Positions 24,817-34,609 of a stretch of DNA of 34,812 nt are shown here, in pieces; position 1 is the first letter of the stretch; each line of letters starts with the position of its first letter. The notes below the pieces were generated by a model. The model saw nothing but the letters and a program-made list of their open reading frames with translations. It was not told the origin of the DNA and ran no database searches. A program made the position numbers and the translations under genes. The DNA lies in contig CAJUBL010000030.1 in NCBI GenBank assembly GCA_910584665.1, positions 1-34,812 on the forward strand, given 5' to 3'. Source of the DNA: an uncultured Muribaculaceae bacterium (GTDB lineage: Bacteria; Bacteroidota; Bacteroidia; Bacteroidales; Muribaculaceae).

Positions 24817-25161
24817 CCTATACGTTTATACTGCCTTTTATTATCGCTGAAGCGTACAGAGCATTATCTTGCCCTCTGTTATTGTAGTTACAGACCACTT
24901 ATATATGTAGCCTGAAAGAGTTAAGATTCTAATAGTTGATATAACAGATGTATCTACTTACTGGATATAGACCGTTAAGAAACTGTACATTCTTGCTTAG
25001 TTCAAGCATCGCTATGAACCACCTTTCAAACAAGACTACAAAATACTTAGTTGAAGACATAGCATTCAACTGACTGTCAGCATATTACAATCCACACTAT
25101 GCTCAACTTCCGAAAACTTGCGACTCCGTTTATTGCCCCGACATGTCGCTTTTGTATTAAA

Positions 25162-25197
25162 AAAAATGGGCTTAGCTCTCCGGCTAAGCCCATTTTT
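25162..25197. terminator. Bidirectional terminator after tRNA-Pro
   Basis: The stem AATGGGCTTAG (25165-25175) pairs perfectly with CTAAGCCCATT (25184-25194), extendable through flanking A/T to about 14 bp. On the minus strand, a run of eight T follows directly. It lies 8 nt past the tRNA-Pro 3' end and would insulate the polysaccharide leader from tRNA transcription. Confidence 0.85.
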
Positions 25198-25204
25198 CCT
25201 GTTG

Positions 25205-25277
25205 TCGGGGTGAGAAGACTCGAACTTCCGACCTCCACGTCCCGAACGTGGCGCGCTGCCAACTGTGCTACACCCCG
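25205..25277 (-). tRNA. tRNA-Pro (CGG)
   Basis: Minus-strand cloverleaf: acceptor CGGGGTG pairs with CACCCCG plus discriminator A, the D-arm lies in TAGCACAGTTGGCAGCGCG, the anticodon stem CCACG/CGTGG encloses loop TTCGGGA (anticodon CGG), and the T-arm holds GTTCGAGTC. No CCA is encoded. About 73 nt. Confidence 0.95.
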
Positions 25278-25400
25278 ATGGCTTTGCCTTTTTCCTGTTT
25301 GCGGGGCAAAGGTAGGAATTATTTTTGAAATTTCATGCCGTTTTTTTCATTTTTTTATTCGAAACTTATTCATATATGTTTTTATCTTTTGGCTGCAGTC

Positions 25401-25454
25401 AAAAAACACAGGTGTGTCCGACACGTATAATGGGCCGTCACACCTGTGTTTTTT
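25401..25454. terminator. Strong bidirectional terminator after the GH3 gene
   Basis: AAAAAACACAGGTGTG (25401-25416) is the exact reverse complement of CACACCTGTGTTTTTT (25439-25454), a 16-bp stem with a 22-nt loop. It begins 13 nt past the GH3 stop at 25468 on the minus strand and ends in a T run in both directions. Confidence 0.9.
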
Positions 25455-25467
25455 ATTTTTCAGTACG

Positions 25468-27699
25468 TCAGTCCCTGACTTCGAAGCTGACTTTCGAGCG
25501 TATGTCGCGCGAGGACGCGCCCACAAGGGCTTCGAACCGGCCGGGCTCACAGACCCACCCGTGTCTGTCGGGATCGAAGTAGCTCAGGGCTCTGCGGTCG
25601 ACGGTGAACGATACCTCGGCGGTCTCGCCGGGTTTCAGGCGGATCTTACGGAAGCCTTTCAGCTCTTTGACCGGACGCGGATGCGATGACTTAAGGTCGC
25701 TGATGTAGAGCTGGACTACTTCCTGTCCTTCACGGGTGCCGGTATTGGTGACCGGTACTGTTACCGTTAATGTTCCGTCGGTTGTGACGGTACGGCTGTC
25801 GACAGTGGCCCTGCCGTATTTAAATGTGGTGTAGCTCAGGCCGTGACCGAACGGGAACAGGGGCTGCTGTTTCTCCCTGTCGAGCCAGCGGTAGCCTACA
25901 AAGATGCCTTCGGCGTAGTTACAGTCGACGATATCCGTTCCGTCGGTGCGCTTTGTGCCGGGATAGGTGCCGAGGCTGTGGGCCGGAACCTGACCAAGTG
26001 ATGCGGGAAATGACATGGGAAGCCGGCCTGACGGATTCACGCGCCCGGTGATGACGTCGGCTATGGCGTTGCCGGCCTCGGTGCCGAGGTACCAGGCCTG
26101 CAGTACGGCCGGGACTTTACCGGCCCATGGCATGGCCACAGCGTTGCCCGAGATGTTCACGACTATGAGGTTGGGATTGGCCTCGGCCAGCTCGGTGATG
26201 ACACGGTCCTGGTCATACGGGAGCTCAAGGCCGGAGCGGTCCGAGTCCTCACAGTCCTGATGCTCCGACTTGTTGAGACCTCCTATAAAAATCACGTAGT
26301 CGGCATTGCGCGCAAGCCCGACGGCTTCGGCTATAAGTTCGTCGGCTGAACGGTCATCATTCAGATTCTGGCCGGTGGTGACTCCGTTATACTCACCGGT
26401 GGAATCCCCGACATAGCCGCGTGCATACTCCACGGTGGCCCTGCCCTCAAGGGCGTTACGGATGCCGTCAAGGGGAGACAGCTCGTAACGGGCCTTGAGC
26501 GATGAAGAGCCGCCGCCGACAGTCATCATCTTTACGGCATTCTCACCTATGACAGCGACGCGGCGCGGGGACGTGAGATCAAGCGGAAGGACTCCGTGAT
26601 CGTTTTTCAGCAGTACTATGCCCTCTCCGGCTATGGTACGGGCGGCGCTGACATGTCCGGGGGTGCAGAGTGACCCGAACGGACGTCCGGGGTTCATATT
26701 GGTGCGGAATGCCAGCCGCAGTATGCGTCTTACCTTGTCGTTGAGCTCGGTGGTATCGGCACGCCCGTCGGCCAGACGCTCGAGGTATGGTCTGGCAAGA
26801 TAGTAGTTGTCATAGGCGTTGGAGGTGCCGGCCGACAATCCGTTGGTCCAGGAGCCGAACTCCATGTCAAGACCGTTGGCAATGGCCTGGTCGGTATCGT
26901 GGGTGCCGCCCCAGTCCGAGACCACCACTCCGTCGAAGCCCCACTCGCCCTTGAGTATATCGTTGAGAAGACGGCTGTTGTGACAGCAGTGCTCGTTGCG
27001 GTACAGGTTATAGCTGCCCATGATCGCCCAGGCGCCACCTTCCTGAACGGCGGCACGGAAAGCCGGCAGATATATCTCATACAGTGTGCGGTCATCGACC
27101 GTGACGTTGGTAGTATGGCGGTTGACCTCGTGGTTATTGAGCGCATAGTGCTTAACACAGGCGGCAACGCCGTTGCTCTGGACTCCACGGATGTACGGCA
27201 CTACCATACGCGACGCCAGGTACGGATCCTCGCCCATGTACTCGAAGTTACGGCCGTTCAGCGGAGTGCGGTATATGTTGACCCCGGGGCCCAGAAGCAT
27301 GTCCTTCCCCCGGTAGCGGGCCTCCTCGCCAATTGATTTGCCGTAGAGGAGGGAGAGTTCCGGATTCCATGTGGCGGCAAGACATGTCAGGGCCGGAAAG
27401 GCCGTGCACGAGTCGTTGGTCCAGCCGGCCTGGTCCCACTCGTCCCAGAGGACTTCAGGACGGATACCGTGGGGTCCGTCGGTCGTCCATATCTCGGGGA
27501 TGCCAAGACGAGGTACGCCGGCCGACGAGAATTTGGACTGCGCGTGAAGCATCGACACTTTCTCGCTTAAAGTCATGCGGCTGAGAGCATCCTCTACGCG
27601 CTGTTCAACCGGTGCGCCGCTGTCCAGATAGACCGGTGTGGCGGAATTGGCGGACGTAAACACGGTCACCGCCATCATAATACTGATAATTACTTTCAT
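25468..27699 (-). CDS. Exported GH3-family beta-glycosidase
   Basis: Glycoside hydrolase family 3, about 743 residues from the ATG at 27699. This start gives a clean Sec signal peptide (MKVIISIMMAVTVFTSANSA); upstream ATGs at 27717 and 27753 only lengthen it. Seen: TTDGPHGIR, the substrate-binding KHYALNNHE near residue 183, and the nucleophile region VVVSDWGGTHD (Asp262), followed by the second alpha/beta domain and a C-terminal fibronectin-III-like domain (GTREGQEVVQLYI). It is probably periplasmic and cleaves beta-linked glucosides or xylosides. It stands alone, without SusC/SusD genes, and ends in a strong terminator. Confidence 0.93.
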   Translation of the reverse strand: MKVIISIMMAVTVFTSANSATPVYLDSGAPVEQRVEDALSRMTLSEKVSMLHAQSKFSSAGVPRLGIPEIWTTDGPHGIRPEVLWDEWDQAGWTNDSCTAFPALTCLAATWNPELSLLYGKSIGEEARYRGKDMLLGPGVNIYRTPLNGRNFEYMGEDPYLASRMVVPYIRGVQSNGVAACVKHYALNNHEVNRHTTNVTVDDRTLYEIYLPAFRAAVQEGGAWAIMGSYNLYRNEHCCHNSRLLNDILKGEWGFDGVVVSDWGGTHDTDQAIANGLDMEFGSWTNGLSAGTSNAYDNYYLARPYLERLADGRADTTELNDKVRRILRLAFRTNMNPGRPFGSLCTPGHVSAARTIAGEGIVLLKNDHGVLPLDLTSPRRVAVIGENAVKMMTVGGGSSSLKARYELSPLDGIRNALEGRATVEYARGYVGDSTGEYNGVTTGQNLNDDRSADELIAEAVGLARNADYVIFIGGLNKSEHQDCEDSDRSGLELPYDQDRVITELAEANPNLIVVNISGNAVAMPWAGKVPAVLQAWYLGTEAGNAIADVITGRVNPSGRLPMSFPASLGQVPAHSLGTYPGTKRTDGTDIVDCNYAEGIFVGYRWLDREKQQPLFPFGHGLSYTTFKYGRATVDSRTVTTDGTLTVTVPVTNTGTREGQEVVQLYISDLKSSHPRPVKELKGFRKIRLKPGETAEVSFTVDRRALSYFDPDRHGWVCEPGRFEALVGASSRDIRSKVSFEVRD

Positions 27700-27870
27700 T
27701 CTGTGTTTTATGTGCATTAAAATGATTGTCAATATTAAATCGATATCAGTCAACAGATATCATTGCATAATGTAATGTCTATAATAAATACGACCGACCG
27801 CACTTAATACATACAGGCGCACCTCGTTTTTTTACAAACTTTAACAAGTAAAAATATCAGTTTATGATTA

Positions 27871-27899
27871 TTGGCCGGATAAAAATTTTATTAACTTTG
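27871..27899 (+). promoter_or_regulatory. Bacteroidota promoter for the YitT-family gene
   Basis: TTGG at 27871-27874 and TAACTTTG at 27892-27899, separated by 17 nt, fit the -33/-7 pattern (TTG...TAnnTTTG). The start codon is at 27988, leaving a leader of roughly 80 nt. Confidence 0.65.
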
Positions 27900-27987
27900 C
27901 CCGTAAATTCAGGAGTATGTATGAATCTGACAGATTCCGAATCATCCATCCAATCAAATCCAGACATACTCCAAATATCTGTCCGAT

Positions 27988-28929
27988 ATGCATGTACCGA
28001 ATATTGTGAGTCTGGATAACGATAATCTGCGTGATTATGTGTTTATTATTTTGGGCATGGCGATATATGCCATAGGATTTACTGTCTTCATTCTGCCTCA
28101 CGATATAGTGGTAGGAGGAATGGCCGGATTCAGCACGGTGGTGTACTTCGCTACCGGCCAGACTGTTCCGGTCGCTTTCACAATGTATGCCGTCAATATA
28201 CTGATGCTTGTGTGCTGGCGTAAGACACTGGGCCGCAGATTTGTATTGCGCACGGTTTTCGGTGCGACAATACTCTCGCTCATGATAGGCTCAGTCGAGT
28301 CCTATTTCACATCACATCCTCCCATCGTGACCGACATGACGATGAGCGTGATAATGGGGTCGGTATTCATGGGTTGCGGTGTCGGAATATATTATGTTCA
28401 CAAAGGGTCGGCCGGCGGCACTGATATCGTTGCGGCTGTCTTCGAAAAGAAATCAAATGTGAGCATCGGCCGTACGATGATGGTGATTGATATCACAATA
28501 GTGACATGCTCGTTTCTGCTACCGTTTGACGGTGACATGAATGCACGTATACAGGCGCGGGTGGAGACAATCGTCTATGGCTGGACATCGATTGTAATAT
28601 ATTCGTTTTTAGCCAACTACATCGTGAATGCCGACAAGCAGACGATACAGTTTCTTATTCTTTCACCCAGATGGAACGATATAGCCGATAACATCACCCA
28701 CCGCTCGGGCCGGGGTGTGACGATGTTTGACGGCAAGGGTTTCTGGACCGGCGAAGACAGGAAACTGCTGATAGTATGGTGCCGGCAGTTTGACGCCGAA
28801 CGTATCTATGATATCGTCAGAGAGATTGACCGTGATGCCTACATAATACAGTCGGAAGCGCGCAGTGTCTATGGCAACGGATTCGACTATCTCGGTAATA
28901 AACGAAGTAAGCTGTTAAAAAACAAGTAA
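27988..28929 (+). CDS. YitT-family membrane protein (DUF161 + DUF2179)
   Basis: Inner-membrane protein of 313 residues. Seen: five or six hydrophobic segments in the first 210 residues, with ILPHDIVVGGMAGFSTV (residues 34-50) and the conserved GSAGGTDIVA (residues 139-148) of the YitT family, followed by a soluble C-terminal DUF2179 domain (DGKGFWTGEDRKLLIVWC). The biochemical role is not firmly known. A clear Bacteroidota promoter precedes it, and the sugar O-acetyltransferase gene follows after 33 nt, probably in the same transcript. Confidence 0.9.
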   Translation: MHVPNIVSLDNDNLRDYVFIILGMAIYAIGFTVFILPHDIVVGGMAGFSTVVYFATGQTVPVAFTMYAVNILMLVCWRKTLGRRFVLRTVFGATILSLMIGSVESYFTSHPPIVTDMTMSVIMGSVFMGCGVGIYYVHKGSAGGTDIVAAVFEKKSNVSIGRTMMVIDITIVTCSFLLPFDGDMNARIQARVETIVYGWTSIVIYSFLANYIVNADKQTIQFLILSPRWNDIADNITHRSGRGVTMFDGKGFWTGEDRKLLIVWCRQFDAERIYDIVREIDRDAYIIQSEARSVYGNGFDYLGNKRSKLLKNK

Positions 28930-28962
28930 TCTGAAAACTGTATCAAATCAATACCTCCTGAT

Positions 28963-29556
28963 ATGGAAAACCGGAACAACAGAAAAACGGCGTTTGATAC
29001 GCTGAAATCGGGCGTATGGATGAATGGTTTTGACGAAGCTCTCGGTCCGGCTCTGGAACGATGTGAGAACTTGTGCTTCAGACTCAATGCCCTGCCTCCT
29101 TCGGAGAAGACCGAACGCGAGGCTCTTATCAGGGAAATTCTCGGAGATATAGGTACCGGAGGCATACTACATAGCCCATTCCGCTGTGACATGGGATTCA
29201 ATATCCATATCGGCAATAACTTCACCGGCAACTTCAACATTACCATTCTTGACGAGGCCGATGTGACCATAGGAGACAATGTCTTCATAGGACCCAACAC
29301 GACTCTATGCACGATAATCCACGCGTATGATGCAGAACGGCGTAATGCCGGGATAATGAGAGCCCGCCCTATAACAATTCACGACAATGTGTGGATAGCG
29401 GCCAATGTGGTGGTTCTGCCGGGCGTTACAATAGGACAGGGAGCCATAATAGGAGCCGGGAGCGTAGTTACCGGAGATGTTCCGCCTCTGACTATCGCAG
29501 CAGGCAATCCGGCCCGTACTATCGGCCGTGTTGAAAACAGACAGGAACATGGTTAA
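28963..29556 (+). CDS. Maltose/galactoside O-acetyltransferase-like protein
   Basis: Sugar O-acetyltransferase of the Maa/LacA group, 197 residues, using acetyl-CoA. Seen: an N-terminal helical Mac domain, the hexapeptide beta-helix from about residue 75 (IHIGNNFTGNFN, IGDNVFIGPN), the catalytic histidine region IIHAYDAERRNAG (His120), and IHDNVWIAANVVVLPGVTIG near residue 138. It lies 33 nt after the YitT-family gene and is probably cotranscribed. The natural substrate of such enzymes is often unclear; detoxification of non-metabolised sugars is one proposal. Confidence 0.92.
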   Translation: MENRNNRKTAFDTLKSGVWMNGFDEALGPALERCENLCFRLNALPPSEKTEREALIREILGDIGTGGILHSPFRCDMGFNIHIGNNFTGNFNITILDEADVTIGDNVFIGPNTTLCTIIHAYDAERRNAGIMRARPITIHDNVWIAANVVVLPGVTIGQGAIIGAGSVVTGDVPPLTIAAGNPARTIGRVENRQEHG

Positions 29557-29593
29557 CAGACGTTAATTGTGGAGCCGGTGTCTTATTTGTATG

Positions 29594-29601
29594 TAATTTT
29601 G
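29594..29601 (+). promoter_or_regulatory. Possible -7 box before tamL
   Basis: TAATTTTG matches TAnnTTTG. It ends 6 nt before the ATG at 29608, which would give a nearly leaderless transcript. A TTG at 29567-29569 is 24 nt upstream, longer than usual. Confidence 0.25.
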
Positions 29602-29607
29602 TAAAAT

Positions 29608-31944
29608 ATGACACTCCGGCATCACATATCAGCCTATGTGGCACTGTTAATAGGATGCATGCTCCTGTCACAGGGGTGCAGTTCGACCCGTCATGTTCCG
29701 AAGGGTCAATATCTGCTTGACCGTACGTCCGTCACCATCGAGGATGCACCCGAGGTACAGGCCCGGACACTGCAGAATTATCTGAGACAGACACCGAACC
29801 ATAAAGTTCTCGGATTCGCCAGATTACAGCTGGGAATGTACAACATGAGCGGATCCGATACCACGAAATGGTATAACCGATGGGTGCGCCGTCTGGGTGA
29901 AGCTCCGGTCATATATGACGAAGAACTCACCATTCAGTCGGTCCGCCAGCTGCGCCAGGCTATGATAAACCGCGGATACAGCAATGTGGAGGTAAAAGCT
30001 GACACGTCTCTCAATGACGTGAAACGCAAGGCAACGGTCAATTACAGGGTGACACCGGGGAAGCCTCAGATATTGCGCGACATAAAGTATACGATAACCG
30101 ATTCGGCACTGAGACGTATTATTCTTGATGACTCCGCTTCGGTCACGCTGCACAGCGGCGGACTGTTCGACCGCAACGTGCTCGACTCGGAACGGTCCAG
30201 GCTGGCTTCATTGCTGAGAAACAACGGCTACTATACGTTTGCCAAGGAATATATCACCTTCATAGCCGATACTGCCGCCGGCTCGCGTGACGTTGATATC
30301 GAGATGATACTTCGCGCGCCACAGCCTTCAAGCCTCGACCCGGCCGGCCCGGCACCCCGCCACAGGCGCTATATCATCGGTAAGGTGTACATCAACACAG
30401 AGGCCGACGCTACCGACAAGACAAAGCTCGACACCATCATATCACGCGGATACCATATCATCTACGGACCGTCACGCTACCTGCGTCCGTCAATACTTGA
30501 CGAGAAATGCTACCTTACAAGCGGTGACATCTACTCGGCCGCCGACGTGGAACGCACATACGAGGCAATGTCACAGCTGGGTATCCTGAAGTTCATCAAT
30601 ATCGTATTCACTCCTGCCGGATCCCTGCCGGACGGTGACGTACTGCTTGACACCGAGATCATGCTGTCACGCACCAAGACGCAGGGCATAATGCTCGAAC
30701 TCGAAGGCACCAACTCCGAGGGAGATCTCGGAGTTGGTGCCGGAATCACATATCAGCACCGCAATCTGGCCAAACACAGCGAGCTGCTCACGGTCAAAGT
30801 GAGAGGGTCGTATGAAAGCCTGTCGGGCAACCTCGAGGGACTCATAAACAACCGATACACTGAGATAGGCGCCGAAGTCGGTATCACATTCCCGAAGTTC
30901 GAGGCACCGATACTTAAAAAGAGTTACCGCCAGCGCGTCAAAGCCTCGACAGAGTTCAACTTCACGTTCAACCACCAGGAACGCCCCGAATACACACGCA
31001 TCATAGCCGGCGCCGGCATGAAATACAAATGGAATAACCGTACCAACACGCGCAGGCGCACTCTTGACCTCATCGACATCAACTTCGTATACCTGCCCAA
31101 GAGCACCATCGACTTTATAAACACCATTGCGCCCGCCAACCCTCTGTTGCGTTACAGTTATGAAGATCATTTCATAATGAGAATGGGATACACGTTCTAC
31201 AAAACCAACCGTCCGCCATTGTTCAACACATCGGCCCGCAACAATATCAGCCAGCCAGACATATATACATTCCGGATGCAGGCTGAGATGGCCGGCAACC
31301 TGCTGTATCTCATATCCACATCCACGGGCATGAGAAGACACAACGACGCATACAAGATATTCGGCATACAATATGCCCAATATATCAAAGGATCGGCAGG
31401 ATATACCTATAACCATTACTTCAATTCACGTAACAGCATCTCCCTGCACGCCGAAGCCGGTCTGGCAATACCGTACGGCAACTCGTCGATGGTACCGTTC
31501 GAGAAAAGGTTCTATGCCGGCGGAGCCAACGGAGTGAGGGGCTGGGGCGTGCGTACGCTTGGACCTGGACGTTATGACTCACGCAACTCGGTGACAGACT
31601 TCATAAACCAGTGTGGCGACATATCGCTGTTCATGAGTATGGAATACCGGGCCAAGCTGTTCTGGGTGCTTGAGGGAGCGCTGTTTGTAGATGCCGGAAA
31701 CATCTGGACCATACGCGACTACGAGACACAGCCGGGCGGCGTATTCCGATTCGGCAATTTCTACAAAGAGATAGCGCTCGGCTACGGAGCCGGGCTACGA
31801 TTCGACTTCACATACTTTCTCCTGCGACTCGACCTCGGCTTTAAGGCCCGCAACCCGGCGGCGAACCAGGAGCCCTGGCCGATTGTTCATCCCCAGTGGA
31901 AACGCGACGCCACATTCCACTTCTCAGTGGGATATCCGTTCTGA
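29608..31944 (+). CDS. tamL: TamL-like BamA-family outer-membrane lipoprotein
   Basis: Outer-membrane assembly protein of the Omp85 superfamily, 778 residues. Seen: a lipoprotein signal peptide with lipobox LSQGC (Cys24); POTRA-like segments in residues 60-340 (SVRQLRQAMINRGYSNVEVK; SRLASLLRNNGYYTFAKEY); and a C-terminal 16-strand-type barrel (surface antigen domain), with GGANGVRGW near residue 640 and the final FHFSVGYPF ending in Phe as barrel proteins do. In Bacteroidota such lipidated BamA relatives act as TamL with TamB in surface protein or lipid assembly. No tamB gene lies within this window. Confidence 0.9.
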   Translation: MTLRHHISAYVALLIGCMLLSQGCSSTRHVPKGQYLLDRTSVTIEDAPEVQARTLQNYLRQTPNHKVLGFARLQLGMYNMSGSDTTKWYNRWVRRLGEAPVIYDEELTIQSVRQLRQAMINRGYSNVEVKADTSLNDVKRKATVNYRVTPGKPQILRDIKYTITDSALRRIILDDSASVTLHSGGLFDRNVLDSERSRLASLLRNNGYYTFAKEYITFIADTAAGSRDVDIEMILRAPQPSSLDPAGPAPRHRRYIIGKVYINTEADATDKTKLDTIISRGYHIIYGPSRYLRPSILDEKCYLTSGDIYSAADVERTYEAMSQLGILKFINIVFTPAGSLPDGDVLLDTEIMLSRTKTQGIMLELEGTNSEGDLGVGAGITYQHRNLAKHSELLTVKVRGSYESLSGNLEGLINNRYTEIGAEVGITFPKFEAPILKKSYRQRVKASTEFNFTFNHQERPEYTRIIAGAGMKYKWNNRTNTRRRTLDLIDINFVYLPKSTIDFINTIAPANPLLRYSYEDHFIMRMGYTFYKTNRPPLFNTSARNNISQPDIYTFRMQAEMAGNLLYLISTSTGMRRHNDAYKIFGIQYAQYIKGSAGYTYNHYFNSRNSISLHAEAGLAIPYGNSSMVPFEKRFYAGGANGVRGWGVRTLGPGRYDSRNSVTDFINQCGDISLFMSMEYRAKLFWVLEGALFVDAGNIWTIRDYETQPGGVFRFGNFYKEIALGYGAGLRFDFTYFLLRLDLGFKARNPAANQEPWPIVHPQWKRDATFHFSVGYPF

Positions 31945-32006
31945 TGGCTGATGATCAATGCAGGATAAGGCCGATACTGAAATTTTATAAAACAAAATAT
32001 ATGACC

Positions 32007-32483
32007 ATGAAAAATCTTGATATCACCACACCGGTAAAAGTCCTCGATTATGACGAACTGCCGGCCGCCGACCGACACATCGTGGAACTTGCCCGCAAAG
32101 CTACTTTCCGATCATATTCCCCCTACAGCCGTTTCAGAGTGGGAGCGGCGATAAGACTCGACAACGGAGAGGTAATAGAAGGCGCCAATCAGGAGAATAT
32201 AGCCTACCCGTCTGGCACGTGCGCCGAACGTTCGGCATGCTATTATGCCCATGCAAGATACCCGGAGGCAAAATTTGAATCTATCGCCATAGCCGCACGT
32301 GGTACTGACGGAGAGTTCACCCCTGGCCCCACAGCTCCATGCGGAGCATGCCGCCAGGCACTGCTGGAATATGAGACACTTGCCGGTCACGACGTGAAAG
32401 TACTGCTTGCCGGTCGGGACAATGTCTATGTACTGCCGTCGGTAAAGAGCCTGTTGCCATTGGCATTCACCGAGTTTCACTGA
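32007..32483 (+). CDS. cdd: Cytidine deaminase
   Basis: Homotetramer-type cytidine deaminase, 158 residues, converting cytidine and deoxycytidine to the uridines for pyrimidine salvage. Seen: the substrate-binding FRVGAAI (residues 43-49), the zinc and proton-transfer motif CAERSA (Cys72, Glu74), and PCGACRQ (Cys112, Cys115), which together give the three-cysteine zinc site of the tetrameric class. ATGs at 32001 and 32007 are both possible; the second matches the family N-terminus. The frame is open further upstream but overlaps tamL, so I leave that out. Confidence 0.95.
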   Translation: MKNLDITTPVKVLDYDELPAADRHIVELARKATFRSYSPYSRFRVGAAIRLDNGEVIEGANQENIAYPSGTCAERSACYYAHARYPEAKFESIAIAARGTDGEFTPGPTAPCGACRQALLEYETLAGHDVKVLLAGRDNVYVLPSVKSLLPLAFTEFH

Positions 32484-32548
32484 AATCAGACCAACGGCCG
32501 GGATAAAGATTTATTACAGCTAAACAGCGTTAAATCAAAAAGTTTTTA

Positions 32549-32556
32549 TAAATTTG
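32549..32556 (+). promoter_or_regulatory. Possible -7 box before the DUF349 gene
   Basis: TAAATTTG matches TAnnTTTG and lies 55 nt before the ATG at 32612. A matching TTTG element about 20 nt upstream is not evident. Confidence 0.4.
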
Positions 32557-32611
32557 GGTCGGCAATTATACCCAACAGAGTATCATGCCGCATTAATCAC
32601 TTAAATATCAC

Positions 32612-34519
32612 ATGATTATGGAAATGCGTGAAGAGTCAACCGTCGAGCAGAGCATCGACACCGGCTCAGCCCTGAATGAGAAAAAGGCCTTAGAGCCTGT
32701 ATACGAGACTACACAGACCACAGAAACTCCCGATCCCGCAACGGACCAGACAACCGGCATAACCGATCCGGAGACCGATGCAGAGACCGGACAGGTTTCG
32801 CAACGTGTTGTGTATGCCGGCATTCCTGAGATTCTCGAGGCAGCCAGGTCGCTGTCCGCACTCGAGGCAGACAGCATCACACGCGAGGATCTTGCCAATC
32901 TCAAACAGCAATTCTACGCATTCCGTCACGCTGAGCAACAGGCTGAACTGGAGGAAGCCATCGCATCAGGCGAACTGACACCCGATGAACAGTTCGAGCC
33001 GAAGCCAAGCGATGCAGAAGAAGAACTGCGTCACATACTTGACATCATCAAAGAGAAAAAAGCCGGACGACTGGCTCAGATCGAAGCTGAACGCAAAGAA
33101 AACCTCGACCGACGCAATGAAATAATCGATCAGCTGCTGGCAATGTCTGCCGATACAGACAATGTCAACAGGGAGTTTCCGCGATTCAAAGAACTGCAGC
33201 AACAGTTCAAGGAGATAGGCGAAGTTCCTGCCACCGAGACCACCGACCAGTGGAAACGCTACCAGGACGCCGTAGAACGCTTTTATGACCAGTACCGCAT
33301 CAATAAAGACTTGCGCGACTACGACTTCCGCAAAAACCTTGACACCAAGACTCTGCTATGCAGCGAAGCCGAGTCTCTGGCAACCGAGGAAGACGTGGTG
33401 ACTGCCTTTAAACGCCTGCAGACTCTGCACGACAAGTGGCGTGATACCGGTCCGGTAGCAAAAGAAATACGCGAAGAGATATGGACCCGGTTCAAAGACG
33501 CATCGGCCGTTGTAAACAAACGCTACCAGGCATTCTTCGAAGAACGCAAGGCTCGCGAACAACAGAACGAGGAAGCCAAGACCGCTCTGTGTGAAAGAGT
33601 CGAGACAATCGATATCGAAAGCGCCACAAGCTTCAGACATTGGGATGAACTCACCGCTACGGTCCTTACGGCACAGGAAGAATGGAAAGGAATTGGTTTT
33701 GCATCACGCCGTAACAACAACAAACTGTTTGCCCGTTTCCGCGCAGCCTGCGACCGATTCTTCAACGCCAAAGCCGAATATTTCAAAGACGCCAAAGAGC
33801 GACAGAACGAAAATCTCCAGCTCAAGACCCAACTGTGCGAACAGGCCGAAGCACTCAAGGACAGCACGGAATGGAAAAAAACAGCCGACAGACTTGTCGA
33901 ACTGCAACGTCGCTGGAAGACCATCGGCGCCGTTCCAAGAAAACAGAGCGACACCCTGTGGACCCGCTTCCAACAGGCATGCGACTACTTTTTTGAACAA
34001 AAGAAAAAAGACCTCAACGACTCACGTCATGCCGAACAGACTGCCCTCAAGGCCAAACGCGACATCATAGCAGAAATCACTGCCGTTGGTGACGACCGTA
34101 CGGCCGACGACGTACAGGCGCTTCTGCATGATGCCGACAACCGCTGGCGCCAGGCCGGCCATGTACCCTTCCGCGAGAAAGACAAGGTGTATGAAGAATA
34201 CCGCACCGCCGTCAATAACCTGCGCGACCGCTACAGACTGTCTCGCAACAGCCGCTCTATGGCCCGTTTCGAAAACACACTCGCCGATATCGGAACCGAT
34301 CAAAACCGCATGAGTCGCGAACGCGAACGACTTGTACGCGCATATGAGGCCAAGCGTCAGGAACTGAAGACATGCGAGAACAACCTCGGATTCTTCTCCA
34401 CCAAGAGCAGTCGCGGGAACTCAATGTTACAGGAACTTGACCGCCGAATCGCCGAAACAAAAGAAGAGATCGAGACACTGCGCAACAAGATCGCCATTCT
34501 CGACGAAAAAATGTCATGA
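32612..34519 (+). CDS. DUF349 repeat protein
   Basis: Cytosolic protein of 635 residues with an acidic, Thr-rich N-terminus (residues 1-65) and five DUF349 repeats near residues 190-235, 265-310, 345-390, 420-465 and 500-545. Each repeat carries a pattern like LQRRWKTIGAVP followed by LWTRF, for instance FKELQQQFKEIGEVP in the first. The C-terminus is a predicted coiled coil rich in Glu, Arg and Lys. DUF349 proteins are common in Bacteroidota; their role is not established. ATGs at 32618 and 32624 are alternative starts. Confidence 0.9.
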   Translation: MIMEMREESTVEQSIDTGSALNEKKALEPVYETTQTTETPDPATDQTTGITDPETDAETGQVSQRVVYAGIPEILEAARSLSALEADSITREDLANLKQQFYAFRHAEQQAELEEAIASGELTPDEQFEPKPSDAEEELRHILDIIKEKKAGRLAQIEAERKENLDRRNEIIDQLLAMSADTDNVNREFPRFKELQQQFKEIGEVPATETTDQWKRYQDAVERFYDQYRINKDLRDYDFRKNLDTKTLLCSEAESLATEEDVVTAFKRLQTLHDKWRDTGPVAKEIREEIWTRFKDASAVVNKRYQAFFEERKAREQQNEEAKTALCERVETIDIESATSFRHWDELTATVLTAQEEWKGIGFASRRNNNKLFARFRAACDRFFNAKAEYFKDAKERQNENLQLKTQLCEQAEALKDSTEWKKTADRLVELQRRWKTIGAVPRKQSDTLWTRFQQACDYFFEQKKKDLNDSRHAEQTALKAKRDIIAEITAVGDDRTADDVQALLHDADNRWRQAGHVPFREKDKVYEEYRTAVNNLRDRYRLSRNSRSMARFENTLADIGTDQNRMSRERERLVRAYEAKRQELKTCENNLGFFSTKSSRGNSMLQELDRRIAETKEEIETLRNKIAILDEKMS

Positions 34520-34536
34520 CCGATCGGCAGCAAATG

Positions 34537-34568
34537 TTTGTATAAATAGAATTAAATTACTAACTTTG
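34537..34568 (+). promoter_or_regulatory. Bacteroidota promoter for tRNA-Arg
   Basis: TTTG at 34537-34540 and TAACTTTG at 34561-34568, with a 20-nt spacer, match the -33/-7 consensus well. The tRNA begins 41 nt after the -7 box. Confidence 0.75.
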
Positions 34569-34609
34569 CACCGCTTTGTCGGGCACCAGATATACCGACA
34601 AAGCCGGAT

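Larger units (their letters stand above)
24567..25160. other. Gene-free leader of the polysaccharide operon
   Basis: About 590 nt between the flippase start and the tRNA-Pro terminator. I find no convincing gene here in either direction. It holds a perfect 9-bp hairpin (24606-24633), a 10-bp inverted repeat (24703-24712 and 24807-24816), and a small palindrome GAGACTTGTCTC. On the minus strand, ATACTTTGC near 24585 loosely resembles a -7 box with one base too few in the spacer. The operon promoter and any control element presumably lie here. Confidence 0.5.

Noticed and set aside
25099..25689. 196-codon plus-strand open frame
   Set aside because: It runs antisense through tRNA-Pro and its terminator and into the GH3 gene; the VRRLELPTSTS-like stretch is the usual false translation of a tRNA region.
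30667..31416. 249-codon minus-strand open frame
   Set aside because: It lies wholly inside tamL on the opposite strand; the tamL frame has clear domain motifs, while this one has none.
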